A stretch of 64,000 nt of DNA. Source: an uncultured Anaerosolibacter sp. (GTDB lineage Bacteria > Bacillota_A > Clostridia > Peptostreptococcales > Thermotaleaceae). Under the pieces are notes generated by a model. The model did not search any database and was not told where the DNA came from. It worked only from the letters and a program-made list of their open reading frames with translations. The translations under genes and the position numbers were made by a program. Position 1 is the stretch's first letter. Every line of letters begins with the position of its first letter. Shown here one piece after another: positions 1-8,091 of this stretch. Location of the stretch: positions 7,511-71,510 of the forward strand of contig CALECF010000032.1 in assembly GCA_937948705.1 (NCBI GenBank), given 5' to 3'.

Positions 1-57
1 GGTATTTTCATTGTATTGATGGTACTCTTCCAATCTTTTGCATATCGTGCAGAATAA
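1..57 (+). CDS. 3' end of an unidentified membrane protein gene (partial)
   Basis: Frame 1 is open from the window edge to a TAA at 55-57 and encodes an 18-residue hydrophobic tail ending in FAYRAE. The composition resembles the end of a transmembrane helix followed by a short polar tail. It lies about 100 bases upstream of the next gene on the same strand. Only the tail is visible, so no family can be assigned, and a chance open stretch cannot be excluded. Confidence 0.4.
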   Translation, partial: GIFIVLMVLFQSFAYRAE

Positions 58-158
58 CCCTAAGGTGCTACCGTGGGTTGTGGAGTTTTCTAGAAGGAAT
101 TTTTCAAATTTACTCGAATAATAGAATATAGAGTAAAACAGTATGAGGGGTTGCTTAC

Positions 159-1277
159 ATGAGCAGAGAACTAGAGAATTTATTAATCCAGCAGCGGAAA
201 TTCTTTGAGAACCTTCTTTCGAGCATGAAGGACTGGGTAAGGGTGATTGATAAGGGTAATAAGGTTGTGTTTATGAATGAACCTATGCAAAAATATGTAG
301 GAGATACTGTGGGAAAAGAATGCTTTAAAGCTTTAGGCAAAACTTCCCCTTGTGAGCACTGTATTTCAAATCGTGCCATCTTTGAGGGAACTTCTGTTGT
401 TAAAGAAGAAGTAGTAGATGGTAGGATTTATTCTGTTGTAAGCTCTCCCATACAGGGTGCAGATAACAGCATTCAATATGCCGTAGAGGTATTCCGAGAT
501 GTGACAGATAAGAAGGCAATAGAACGTCTTTTAATAGATCAGAACAGAAAGATGAAAAATGACTTAGACTTTGCCAAGCAATTACAACACAAAATATTGC
601 CGGAAAACAGAATCTACAATCAAACGTTGAAGATTGCATCAAAGTATATTCCCAGTGAAATTTTAGGTGGCGATGTATATGATGTCATAGAAATCAATGA
701 CCAAGATATTGGCATGTACATGGCAGATGTTTCTGGACATGGGGTAACATCATCCATGATGACCATGTTCATTCGGCAGACATTAAAGAATTTGGGAGAG
801 AAGGCAATGGATCCAGCGCTGACATTGCAGTATTTATATCATCGATATCGAGAGCTAAACATTGATGATCAATATTACATTACTATATTCTATGGCGTAT
901 ACAATAAACGCACCAAGCTCTTCACCTATGCCAATGCGGGGCATAACTGTATGCCTATATTGTTGAAGGAGGGTAAGGTAGAAGAGATCTACATCGAAGG
1001 ATTTCCCATTTGTACACTCTTTGATGATGTGGAGTATGATAAAAGTCAAATCTCCTTGGAAAAGGGAAATAAGCTATTGTTCTATACCGATGGCATTTCC
1101 GAAGCCTATCATCATGAAAAGGGATTTTTTCAAACCCAAGGGGTTTTTGATTTATGCTTAGAAAACAGAGATATGGAGATTGAAGCTCTCACGGACATGT
1201 TGATCCATCAGGTCAGAAAATATGCCACAGAAGAGATCAAAGATGATATTGCTATTATGGTAGGGGAGATTTTATAG
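159..1277 (+). CDS. PAS domain-containing PP2C-type (SpoIIE/RsbU-like) serine phosphatase
   Basis: Residues about 10-125 form a PAS-like sensor region with three cysteines in SPCEHCISN and CF that might bind a ligand or metal. A short coiled linker (about 125-150) follows. The C-terminal PP2C domain shows GGDVYDV, DVSGHGV, NAGHN, LFYTDGISEA and KDDIAIMV, which carry the metal-binding aspartates of the family. Such enzymes dephosphorylate anti-anti-sigma (STAS) proteins or similar serine/threonine phosphoproteins in the cytoplasm. The 372-residue length fits a single sensor plus phosphatase. The ATG is preceded by GAGGGG. No STAS or anti-sigma gene lies next to it, so the partner is unknown. 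Confidence 0.9.
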   Translation: MSRELENLLIQQRKFFENLLSSMKDWVRVIDKGNKVVFMNEPMQKYVGDTVGKECFKALGKTSPCEHCISNRAIFEGTSVVKEEVVDGRIYSVVSSPIQGADNSIQYAVEVFRDVTDKKAIERLLIDQNRKMKNDLDFAKQLQHKILPENRIYNQTLKIASKYIPSEILGGDVYDVIEINDQDIGMYMADVSGHGVTSSMMTMFIRQTLKNLGEKAMDPALTLQYLYHRYRELNIDDQYYITIFYGVYNKRTKLFTYANAGHNCMPILLKEGKVEEIYIEGFPICTLFDDVEYDKSQISLEKGNKLLFYTDGISEAYHHEKGFFQTQGVFDLCLENRDMEIEALTDMLIHQVRKYATEEIKDDIAIMVGEIL

Positions 1278-1290
1278 AACTGATACATTC

Positions 1291-1326
1291 AAGGGAGAGT
1301 TGGGCCGTCGCCAGCTCTCCTTGTTT
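1291..1326 (+). terminator. Probable rho-independent terminator after the PP2C gene
   Basis: GGAGAGTTGG pairs with CCAGCTCTCC (one G-T pair) around a 7-base loop, followed by TTGTTT. The short T tract makes termination likely rather than certain. Confidence 0.6.
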
Positions 1327-1437
1327 AAAGATCTAGAAGATTAGGTTTTTTTATTTTCTAGACCTGTTGCGTGCAGAGGGGGAAATCTCCTTTGCCCATA
1401 GGCAACTTTGTTCTAGGGTATGTTAGGAGGGAAAGAG

Positions 1438-2568
1438 ATGCCACGAAAGAAAAGGTCAAAGATTAGGGTAATGGTCATGCTTATCATCATAACCATTTTT
1501 ATATTTGGAAGCGCCGAGGGGGTTACTATGGTCAAGAACCTCCTCGGCCGCAGGGAAATAGAATTTAGCAAACTAGGAGTAATCCAGTATGGTCATAATA
1601 AAGATACCATCATTCAAGCCTACGGGAGCAATATTGCCATATACAGCGGAGACACATTGACAGTTTATAATGATCAAGGCGTGGTACTATGGGAAGCCCA
1701 TCAACCTATAGGTACCCCTAAACTAATAAGTAGTGAGCAACTGTTATTTCTGGGAGACCGGGAAAAGGGAATCATTTTCTGCTTTGATACCCTGGGCAAT
1801 TTACTTTGGACCGCGGAGTCGGGTCAGAGAATAGAAGATATGGTATCTAACCAAGGGTTTTTAGCCGTGTGGAGTGAAGGGGAAACCCAAGGAGGAGTGG
1901 TCCTTGTCTATGACTCCAATGGAAAGAAAAAGGGAACCATCCAGTTAGGCAAGGGAGATATTATAGATGTGGCCATATCTAAGGATGGATCTATGATTGC
2001 ACTGTCGGTATTGGATGTTGAAAAGGATAAGATCGAGACCAATGTCATTCTTTATGGTGCCGACGGAAAGCTTTTAGGGGGAAACAAGTACGATCATGAA
2101 GTCATTGTTAGACTGTTTTTCCATGAAGACAATCGGTTATTCAATGTGGGCGACCACAAGCTGATTGCTTTCGATAAGGGAAAAGGGTTGTTGTGGAGTA
2201 AAGAGATGGGGGCTTCATTGAATAGGGTTTCTTGGAATGAAGAAGGTTTCGCGGTACTAAGTTTGGTCAATAATAAAAAGATGATTATGGATACAAAAAA
2301 CCGAAATTATCTCATGACGATGAATATGGATGGAGAAGAAATGGGACGAGTGCCTATGAAAGGGGAAATCCTAGGGGTCGATACCAAGGGGAAGCATATT
2401 ACGGCCTTCACAAAAAGAACCCTGTACTTTTTTTCTAAGATAGGCAAAGAACTGGGAGAAAAAAAGGTTTACAGCGATATTTATGGCGTTCATATGCTGA
2501 CCAATGATAGGATGGTTTTGGTACTAAACAATAAGCTGGAGATTATGAAAGTAAAGTATAAAAACTAA
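1438..2568 (+). CDS. DUF5711 family membrane-anchored beta-propeller-like protein
   Basis: A basic N-terminus (PRKKRSK) is followed by one hydrophobic segment (about residues 10-28) and then a long extracytoplasmic region. That region has repeated short strands such as YSGDTLTVYNDQGVVLW, typical of PQQ/WD-like propellers. It resembles the clostridial DUF5711 family, whose function is unknown. An ATG also exists at 1420, but AGGAGGG lies at 1425-1431, inside that longer reading, so translation should start at 1438. The gene precedes a cvpA-type gene by 13 bases, which suggests co-transcription. Confidence 0.75.
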   Translation: MPRKKRSKIRVMVMLIIITIFIFGSAEGVTMVKNLLGRREIEFSKLGVIQYGHNKDTIIQAYGSNIAIYSGDTLTVYNDQGVVLWEAHQPIGTPKLISSEQLLFLGDREKGIIFCFDTLGNLLWTAESGQRIEDMVSNQGFLAVWSEGETQGGVVLVYDSNGKKKGTIQLGKGDIIDVAISKDGSMIALSVLDVEKDKIETNVILYGADGKLLGGNKYDHEVIVRLFFHEDNRLFNVGDHKLIAFDKGKGLLWSKEMGASLNRVSWNEEGFAVLSLVNNKKMIMDTKNRNYLMTMNMDGEEMGRVPMKGEILGVDTKGKHITAFTKRTLYFFSKIGKELGEKKVYSDIYGVHMLTNDRMVLVLNNKLEIMKVKYKN

Positions 2569-2581
2569 CAGGGGTGTTCCA

Positions 2582-3283
2582 ATGGGTTGGATGGATGTTG
2601 TGATTGTTGTGATATTGATAATAAATGGGATTCATGGATGGCAGCGGGGTTTTGTTCTTACGGTCTTCAGCATGATGAGCTTTCTTGTTGCTGGCTTTAT
2701 TGCAAAGATTTATCATCCACTACTCTCTGACTATATTCTGCGAAATCCCAAACTTTTTCTTTTCCTCCAGGAGACGGTGGGAAAAAAGGTAGAAACGGCT
2801 TCTGCCATGGAGGGTTCAACCATAGGAGCGGAAGGAAGTTATAATATATTTGATGTTTTAAAACTCCCAAAAGGGCTGGGAGAACTATTGATGAAGAGTG
2901 AAACTATGCAGGACTATAGCGCTAGAGCTATGGAGGGTGTACAAAGCTATATTGCCGATGTACTGACCAGGATGTTCATTGATCTTATCAGCATATTGAT
3001 TTTGTTTATGGTGGTGAAGCTGGTGTTAAATTTACTGGCTCATATTTTACATGGTATTGCTTCCCTTCCCATACTAAACTCTGTGAACCATCTAGGAGGT
3101 TTGTCGGTGGGTGTTGTGAAAGGACTATTGATTGTATTTATTTTTCTTACCCTCATTACTCCCTTTACAGCCATGACAAAGAAAAGCATTTTTACCGAGG
3201 GGCTAGGGGATGCTGTCCTAGGAAAATATTTATATGATCATAATCCTATCATTGCAATGTTTGAACGAATTACAGAAATATAG
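2582..3283 (+). CDS. CvpA family membrane protein
   Basis: The N-terminus MGWMDVVIVVILIINGIHGW followed by QRG is the usual start of CvpA-type proteins. Hydrophobic segments lie at about residues 5-22, 28-45, 135-160 and 180-200, separated by an extracellular-looking insert (about 60-125). CvpA relatives are inner-membrane proteins linked to colicin V export in Escherichia coli and to envelope homeostasis elsewhere; the Firmicute role is not settled. The gene follows the DUF5711 gene by 13 bases, so the two are probably one transcript. Confidence 0.8.
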   Translation: MGWMDVVIVVILIINGIHGWQRGFVLTVFSMMSFLVAGFIAKIYHPLLSDYILRNPKLFLFLQETVGKKVETASAMEGSTIGAEGSYNIFDVLKLPKGLGELLMKSETMQDYSARAMEGVQSYIADVLTRMFIDLISILILFMVVKLVLNLLAHILHGIASLPILNSVNHLGGLSVGVVKGLLIVFIFLTLITPFTAMTKKSIFTEGLGDAVLGKYLYDHNPIIAMFERITEI

Positions 3284-3397
3284 ATAAAGCTTATGGTAAA
3301 TTGTAATACATAAAGAAAATTGATAGGATAGAAGAGTGAATTATCGATATAATAAACTTAGATTAATTCCAGTAGAGGATGGGAGGAAGGAAGGAAC

Positions 3398-3985
3398 ATG
3401 GAAAAGCAAGTAGATGCTAGGGGAATGAACTGCCCTAAGCCGGTCATTGAGACAAAGAAGCTGCTAGATTCATTGAAGGAAGGCAGTATTACCACCATCG
3501 TAGATAACGAGGTAGCCAAAGAAAATGTGCTGAAGCTGGCTCAGAGTATGGCCTATAAGGTAGCCGTGAAGGAACAAGAGGGAAATTACTATATTCATAT
3601 CTATAAAGAAGGTGCCCAGAAGGAGACAGGGATGAAACCGATCAATCATAAGGATATGGTCATGTTAATTGGCAGTGAGGTTATGGGAGAAGGATCCTTT
3701 GAACTAGGAAAGGTATTGATGAAGGGGTTCATCTATACCTTAACAGAGAGCAAGCCTTATCCAAAGGCCTTATTATTTGTGAATTCCGGTGTCAGGTTGA
3801 CCACAGAGGGATCAGAGGTCATCGGCTATTTAAGACAACTGGAGGGCGAAGGGGTAGAGATCCTGTCCTGTGGGACTTGTTTGGATTATTTTAATTTAAA
3901 AAATAAACTATTGGTTGGCGGTGTGTCCAACATGTACACCATTGTTGAGAAGATGAATGGTGCTAAGAATACAATAAAGATTTAG
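3398..3985 (+). CDS. yedF: Selenium metabolism protein YedF (TusA-like plus DsrE-like domains)
   Basis: Residues 1-75 are a TusA-like sulfur-carrier domain with the CPKP motif (Cys12), and residues about 85-195 form a DsrE-like domain with a CGTCLDYF cysteine pair. This two-domain arrangement at about 195 residues matches the YedF family, which occurs mainly in organisms that use selenium. The protein is thought to carry sulfur or selenium at its cysteine, but its exact reaction is unproven. A DUF3343 gene follows by 9 bases. Its presence agrees with the selenoprotein candidate at 24881. GGGAGGAAGG precedes the ATG. Confidence 0.88.
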   Translation: MEKQVDARGMNCPKPVIETKKLLDSLKEGSITTIVDNEVAKENVLKLAQSMAYKVAVKEQEGNYYIHIYKEGAQKETGMKPINHKDMVMLIGSEVMGEGSFELGKVLMKGFIYTLTESKPYPKALLFVNSGVRLTTEGSEVIGYLRQLEGEGVEILSCGTCLDYFNLKNKLLVGGVSNMYTIVEKMNGAKNTIKI

Positions 3986-3994
3986 AGGGAAGCC

Positions 3995-4255
3995 ATGTTA
4001 GATAAAGAATTTTATGTGATTGCTTTTGATTCAACCCATTATGCCATGAAAGCAGAAAAGTTACTAAAGAGTAAATTTCAAATAGAGATGATTCCTACCC
4101 CTAGAGAAATTAGTGCCAGTTGTGGTCTATCCATTAAGTTTTCAAAGATCCTATTTGATGGCATTATGGATGCCCTTGAGGAGGACCAGGGAACCTATAA
4201 GGTGTTCCTTGTAGAAAAAATTGAGAACGGCAGGCAGGTAACAAAAGTAACTTAA
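3995..4255 (+). CDS. DUF3343 putative Se/S carrier-like protein
   Basis: This 86-residue cytoplasmic protein has the DUF3343 pattern: an N-terminal strand with FYVIAFDSTHYAMKAEKLL, then PTPREISASCGLSIKF with a single conserved cysteine. The family is repeatedly found beside YedF and cysteine desulfurases and is proposed to carry sulfur or selenium. Here it directly follows yedF, which supports a joint role. The biochemical function is not established. Confidence 0.82.
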   Translation: MLDKEFYVIAFDSTHYAMKAEKLLKSKFQIEMIPTPREISASCGLSIKFSKILFDGIMDALEEDQGTYKVFLVEKIENGRQVTKVT

Positions 4256-4274
4256 CGGAGAGGGATGAACTTCT

Positions 4275-5168
4275 TTGAATAATCCAAATATGAGTCTTGG
4301 AGATCAAATCCGAGAGATGGTTATCTTGTACACGCACCCCGAGTATTTGGCGGTCTATGTAGGAAAGGCAATAAAGATTATATTAATCCTCTTGATTGCC
4401 ATGGGAGCCATTCGATTTATCAATATAGTGGTAGATAAATTCTTTGAAAATCGAGGAAAGTTTAAGATTGTAGGAGAAGAAAAGCGTTTTAATACCTTAA
4501 GGGGTGTCACTAAAAGTATTTTGAGATATACAATTTACTTTGTGGCATTTACACCGATTCTAGAGATTCTTGGGGTGAATATATCTTCTTTGATTGCAGC
4601 AGCAGGAATAGGGGGCTTGGCCATTGGTTTCGGTGCCCAGAATCTAGTAAAGGATGTAATTACAGGATTTTTTATCCTTCTTGAGGATCAGTTTCATGTG
4701 GGTGACTTTATTGAGACTGGCGGGAAGTCTGGAATCGTTGAAGAAGTGGCACTGCGGGTAACGAAGATGCGGGATGTTAATGGAGATCTTCATATTATTC
4801 CTAATGGTTCTATTGATAAGGTCACCAACAAGTGCCGTGGAAATATGCGTGCCCTGGTGGAAATTGGAATCGCATATGAGGAAAATATTGATAATGCTAT
4901 TCGTGTCATGGACGAGGTATGCAAGGAAGTGGCCCAGGAAAACCCTAAGATTATTGAAGGACCTACGGTATTAGGGGTAACGCGGCTAGGCGAATATGAC
5001 GTTATTATTTCTGTCATGGCGAAAACCCAACCTATGGAGCAGTGGGCAGTGGAAAGAGAACTGAGAAAGCGCATTAAGGACAGGTTGGATGATCGGGGAA
5101 TTGAAATTCCCTATCCTAGAAGGATGGTTATTCAACCTAGGGAGAAAAAATTGGAAAATAAGAGATGA
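4275..5168 (+). CDS. MscS family small-conductance mechanosensitive channel
   Basis: Three hydrophobic segments (about residues 25-50, 75-98, 100-125) are followed by the pore-lining TM3 pattern AAAGIGGLAIGFGAQNLVKD and the beta domain with GDFIETGGKSGIVEEV. A cytoplasmic domain with IPNGSIDKVTN completes the fold. Such channels open under membrane tension and release solutes during hypo-osmotic shock. The start is a TTG at 4275; GGAGAGGG at 4257-4264 is the likely ribosome site. An ATG at 4265 is followed after four codons by a stop and cannot be used. The gene ends the yedF-DUF3343 transcript just before a terminator. Confidence 0.9.
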   Translation: MNNPNMSLGDQIREMVILYTHPEYLAVYVGKAIKIILILLIAMGAIRFINIVVDKFFENRGKFKIVGEEKRFNTLRGVTKSILRYTIYFVAFTPILEILGVNISSLIAAAGIGGLAIGFGAQNLVKDVITGFFILLEDQFHVGDFIETGGKSGIVEEVALRVTKMRDVNGDLHIIPNGSIDKVTNKCRGNMRALVEIGIAYEENIDNAIRVMDEVCKEVAQENPKIIEGPTVLGVTRLGEYDVIISVMAKTQPMEQWAVERELRKRIKDRLDDRGIEIPYPRRMVIQPREKKLENKR

Positions 5169-5169
5169 T

Positions 5170-5206
5170 AAAATGCGGAGTTCCCATAGGGACTTCGCAT
5201 TTTATA
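5170..5206 (+). terminator. Rho-independent terminator after mscS
   Basis: AAAATGCGGAGTTCCC and GGGACTTCGCATTTT form a stem over an ATAG loop, followed by TATATTTT. Confidence 0.8.
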
Positions 5207-5350
5207 TTTTAGCATATCATCCCACAAAGAAGTGTAATAGGCTGTGGTGCCATAGAAGCAGTTATTGGAGACAAACCTGGAACCTATTTTAAACATGGAC
5301 ATAGTATGTATTGCAAGAAAGAAATTTTAAAAAAGGAGGATGTATTTTCT

Positions 5351-5776
5351 ATGAAAATGGATACAAGCATGAATTACAATATTGAACAGATTATTTGGCC
5401 AGCTGGAGAAATGGATAAGTTTAATGAATACCAACAACAATATGGAAATATGCCTGACAAAGGAATTTACCAAGAAATCATGAGGGTACGATCTGAGGTT
5501 TCCCAAGAAACAATACAACAGCATATTCATAATCTCGAGGCACTTGCCCAACTCCAAGGATTCACAAACGATGCCCAACGACAAAGAATTGATTATGTCA
5601 AATCCCTTCTTAATGCACCAGGAGGCCAGCGAGGAAAGGAATCTAGCACAGAGAGTCAGTTCTTTGGAGGTACTAGTTTATTATTATGGTTCTTACTATT
5701 AAATGGGATATGGCGTAGACCTATCCGAGGACCTATTGGAAGATATCCAGGTTTTGGCTATCCCCGTTATCGCTAG
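5351..5776 (+). CDS. Hypothetical protein with a C-terminal membrane segment and basic Pro/Gly/Arg tail
   Basis: The predicted 141-residue protein has a soluble, Gln/Asn-rich helical region (about residues 1-100), then a hydrophobic stretch LLLWFLLLNGIW and a basic tail rich in R, P, G and Y. I do not recognise the family. AAGGAGG at 5333-5339 fixes the ATG at 5351. The frame is open upstream back to 5212 and contains a protein-like stretch (GCGAIEAVIGDKPGTYF), but no start with a ribosome site is seen there. It sits alone between two terminators. The tail recalls the C-terminus of the S8 peptidase at 51462. Spore or envelope association is a guess. Confidence 0.6.
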   Translation: MKMDTSMNYNIEQIIWPAGEMDKFNEYQQQYGNMPDKGIYQEIMRVRSEVSQETIQQHIHNLEALAQLQGFTNDAQRQRIDYVKSLLNAPGGQRGKESSTESQFFGGTSLLLWFLLLNGIWRRPIRGPIGRYPGFGYPRYR

Positions 5777-5799
5777 AAGCTTTCATGTAGATATAGCAT

Positions 5800-5836
5800 A
5801 AAAGAGCTCTTATGGTTAACTATAAGAGCTCTTTTA
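5800..5836. terminator. Bidirectional terminator
   Basis: AAAAGAGCTCTTATGG and its near-complement CTATAAGAGCTCTTTT pair over a short loop. T-rich on both strands, it separates the convergent genes at 5351 and 5882. Confidence 0.8.
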
Positions 5837-5881
5837 CGTGACTCGAAAGGATCTGAAGATCTGCCTTGCAATGAAATGAAA

Positions 5882-6130
5882 CTAGAAAAGACGTCCGCCA
5901 ATACCACCAAATCCACCAAATAGAACAACCAACAATAGGAAGAAGAACAATAGGCTAGGATTATTCAAGAATCCGCCAAGTCCGCCGCCAGGGGCACATG
6001 GATTGCAGATGCCGCCAATACCACCAATACCTCCACCAAACAGCACAATCAATAATAGGAAGAAGAATAATAAACTAGAATCGTAAGCGCCAGCAACTGG
6101 ACCTATGGGTCTACAAGATTTATCTGCCAT
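5882..6130 (-). CDS. Small hydrophobic glycine-rich protein with an internal tandem duplication
   Basis: The 82-residue product contains two copies of a unit: SSLLFFFLLLIVLFGG then GIGGIGG, and again PSLLFFFLLLVVLFGG then FGGIGG. They are separated by a CNPCAPGGG linker. Each copy could span the membrane once. The composition resembles small spore-associated proteins of the YjcZ type, but this is only a resemblance. AGGAGGTG lies 8 bases before the ATG. It is monocistronic. Confidence 0.7.
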   Translation of the reverse strand: MADKSCRPIGPVAGAYDSSLLFFFLLLIVLFGGGIGGIGGICNPCAPGGGLGGFLNNPSLLFFFLLLVVLFGGFGGIGGRLF

Positions 6131-6322
6131 GAATAGGCACCTCCTAATATTTTTAGTTTTCTAATAGATTCTCATTTTCAACTTTATCTTCTGTTAATAC
6201 AAGCTATGCAATTTATAAGGAAAAGGATACAGTTGTTTATAATTTTTTGTTTTTTGAAAAGGATATAAACTAGATTTGAAGCTAAAAAGAAAAAAGGTAT
6301 AGGTATTGAAAACCTAGGATAA

Positions 6323-6427
6323 ATGAGTAATAATATAACAATCAGAAACTATGTAAAAGAATCTATCATCACAGGAGAGAAAGCAGAATACAAAGAAGAT
6401 CATATACTTATGGGCTCAGTCTCGTAA
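6323..6427 (+). CDS. Possible 34-residue small ORF upstream of the YczE-like gene
   Basis: ATG at 6323 opens a 34-codon frame ending in TAA at 6425. The predicted product is polar and acidic (MSNNITIRNYVKES at the start, EDHILMGSVS at the end). The only ribosome-site-like sequence is AGGA three bases before the ATG, which is too close. It lies 24 bases before the next gene and could be a leader peptide or chance. No family is recognised. Confidence 0.2.
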   Translation: MSNNITIRNYVKESIITGEKAEYKEDHILMGSVS

Positions 6428-6451
6428 GGGAATAGATGGAGGAGGCTGGAC

Positions 6452-7126
6452 ATGAAAACAATGTTACAACGTATTTTAAGATTATATATGGGACTTTTAC
6501 TATATGCCGTAGGGATCGTGATGACGATCCATGCAAACTTAGGTCTTGCTCCCTGGGATGTTTTTCACCAGGGACTTTCGGAAACCATAGGCGTTACCAT
6601 GGGGCAGGCAAGCATGGGTGTGGGGTTCATTCTAATCATTGTAGACAGTTTTCTGGGAGAGCGCTTAGGCTGGGGTACTATCGCCAATATGATCTTTATT
6701 GGACTTTTCATGGATGTGCTCATGTTGAATCATTTGATTCCTATTTTTCAGCATATGATTCCTAGTCTTTTAATGATGCTCTTGGGTATGTTTATCATTG
6801 GTATTGCCAGTATTTTTTATATCGGAGCAGGATTGGGTTCCGGGCCGAGGGATGGTTTGATGGTCGCGCTAACCAAAAAAACAGGGAAATCAGTTCGTTT
6901 CATACGGAACACTATTGAAATTTGTGTGTTGGTAGTGGGATATCTGTTAGGTGGATTTATTGGTGTAGGTACATTGATTACAGCCTTAGCCATAGGGTAT
7001 ATGGTGCAATTTGCGTTCAAACTATTTAAGTTTGAGGTAGGAGAGGTACAACATCGCTTTATTGATGAGGATATACGGTGGATGGGAAGAATGCTGAAGA
7101 GGAAAAAAGATTCTACGGTGGAGTAG
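6452..7126 (+). CDS. YczE/YyaS/YitT family integral membrane protein
   Basis: The N-terminal pattern RLYMGLLLYAVGIVMTIHAN followed by LGLAPWDVFHQGLSE is characteristic of YczE-like proteins. Five or so hydrophobic segments follow, with the conserved GAGLGSGPRDGLMVAL loop and a basic cytoplasmic tail. The length (224) is normal for the family. The function is unknown; some relatives neighbour transport or antibiotic genes. GGAGGAGG precedes the ATG by 6-7 bases. An overlapping frame beginning at 6436 has no such signature and was ignored. Confidence 0.82.
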   Translation: MKTMLQRILRLYMGLLLYAVGIVMTIHANLGLAPWDVFHQGLSETIGVTMGQASMGVGFILIIVDSFLGERLGWGTIANMIFIGLFMDVLMLNHLIPIFQHMIPSLLMMLLGMFIIGIASIFYIGAGLGSGPRDGLMVALTKKTGKSVRFIRNTIEICVLVVGYLLGGFIGVGTLITALAIGYMVQFAFKLFKFEVGEVQHRFIDEDIRWMGRMLKRKKDSTVE

Positions 7127-7152
7127 ATGAAAATGTGACTGAATTACGTGGA

Positions 7153-7176
7153 AAAAGGGTATAAATATGCTATGTA
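7153..7176 (+). promoter_or_regulatory. Promoter/operator element before msrA, shared with the clp gene
   Basis: The sequence from 7153 (AAAAGGGTATAA, then TATGCTAT) matches that at 8740-8760 in 20 of 21 positions. It ends in an extended -10 type box, TGC followed by TATGTA (7168-7176). The shared bases reach upstream into the spacer, so they could be a common operator or an alternative-sigma promoter (GGGTAT resembles a SigB -10). Confidence 0.5.
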
Positions 7177-7204
7177 AAGAAATTTAGCATAGAGGGTGAT
7201 GGAA

Positions 7205-7681
7205 ATGAGAGAAATTGTATTGGCAGGTGGTTGCTTTTGGGGTGTAGAGGCATATCTGCGACGGATTGAGGGTGTTGTGGAGACGGAGGTAGGGTATGCC
7301 AATGGCCATGTAGAGAACCCCACTTATGAGCAGGTGTGCAGGCGGGATACAGGGCATACTGAGGCCTGTCGTGTAAAATATGATGAAGCAGTCATTGGCT
7401 TGGAAAATTTGCTGAATCGATTTTGGAAAATCATAGATCCTACAGCTTTGAATCGACAAGGGCCAGATATCGGCTCCCAGTATCGGACAGGGATTTATTA
7501 TGCAGATGAAGCAGATATCTTAGTGATTCAAAAAACCAAGGAAATGCAGCAAATGAAATATACAAAGCCCATTGTAACAGAGATCGAACCGCTAAAGTGC
7601 TTCTACCCAGCAGAGGAATATCATCAAAAATACTTAGAAAAGAATCCAGGGGGTTACTGTCATATTGATTTAAACAGCTAA
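7205..7681 (+). CDS. msrA: Peptide-methionine (S)-S-oxide reductase MsrA
   Basis: The GCFWG motif (Cys10) near the N-terminus is the MsrA active site; the family signatures [12 protein letters not shown] and [10 protein letters not shown] follow. The enzyme reduces methionine-S-sulfoxide in oxidised proteins, using thioredoxin-type reductants. Possible starts are GTG 7196, ATG 7199 and ATG 7205. AGAGGG at 7191-7196 gives the best spacing to 7205, and the product then begins MREIVLAGG. The active-site codon is TGC, so this is the cysteine form, although selenocysteine MsrA is known from a related clostridium. A terminator follows immediately. Confidence 0.93.
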   Translation: MREIVLAGGCFWGVEAYLRRIEGVVETEVGYANGHVENPTYEQVCRRDTGHTEACRVKYDEAVIGLENLLNRFWKIIDPTALNRQGPDIGSQYRTGIYYADEADILVIQKTKEMQQMKYTKPIVTEIEPLKCFYPAEEYHQKYLEKNPGGYCHIDLNS

Positions 7682-7696
7682 AATATGAAAGAAAAA

Positions 7697-7744
7697 ATAA
7701 ATACTCCTAGAAGGAGGGATACCTTTCTAGGAGTATTTATTTTG
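7697..7744. terminator. Bidirectional terminator between msrA and the zinc-ribbon gene
   Basis: AATAAATACTCCTAGAAAGG-type arms pair with CCTTTCTAGGAGTATTTATT, with A-rich and T-rich flanks on the two strands. It lies between convergent genes. Confidence 0.85.
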
Positions 7745-7752
7745 CAGCAGCC

Positions 7753-7998
7753 TTATAATACCTTTCTAATTTTCTCTGCTTGGAATTCCTTGATATAGCG
7801 GTTGTGTTTTTCATCTACCAGAAGAAGTTGAACCATATCGCCTTTGATCTTTAGAACATTTCCCTTTGTCTTGGTACCAAGAATATTGACAGGAGCATTC
7901 TTCACCAATGGTTTTATACTCTGTGATGCACAATAGCGACATTCGTTGGGCTCAGTAAAGATGCCTTTACAATCTAAACAATAATAAAGTTTATCCAT
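7753..7998 (-). CDS. Small zinc-ribbon protein of unknown function
   Basis: The 81-residue product has an N-terminal CxxC (C7, C10) and a second CxxC (C20, C23), which together form a rubredoxin-like zinc ribbon. A C-terminal beta-rich region (about 30-81, with VNILGTKTKGNVLKIKGD) looks like a small OB/SH3-type barrel. I do not recognise a named family. GGGGGATAC lies upstream of the ATG. It is monocistronic and convergent with msrA. Confidence 0.65.
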   Translation of the reverse strand: MDKLYYCLDCKGIFTEPNECRYCASQSIKPLVKNAPVNILGTKTKGNVLKIKGDMVQLLLVDEKHNRYIKEFQAEKIRKVL

Positions 7999-8091
7999 AA
8001 GTATCCCCCATTCATCTCATCTTACTTACACGGACGTTAAGGTTAGTGAAACAAGCCCATGTAGTAATATATATTCGCCTTTTCCATAAAA

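Noticed and set aside
6436..6765. 109-codon ORF overlapping the YczE-like gene
   Set aside because: It lies in another frame of a well-supported membrane protein gene. Its composition (many Cys, His and Arg) is that of a shadow frame.
7205..7681. Selenocysteine MsrA
   Set aside because: Related clostridia have a Sec-MsrA, but here the active-site codon is TGC (Cys), with no in-frame TGA.
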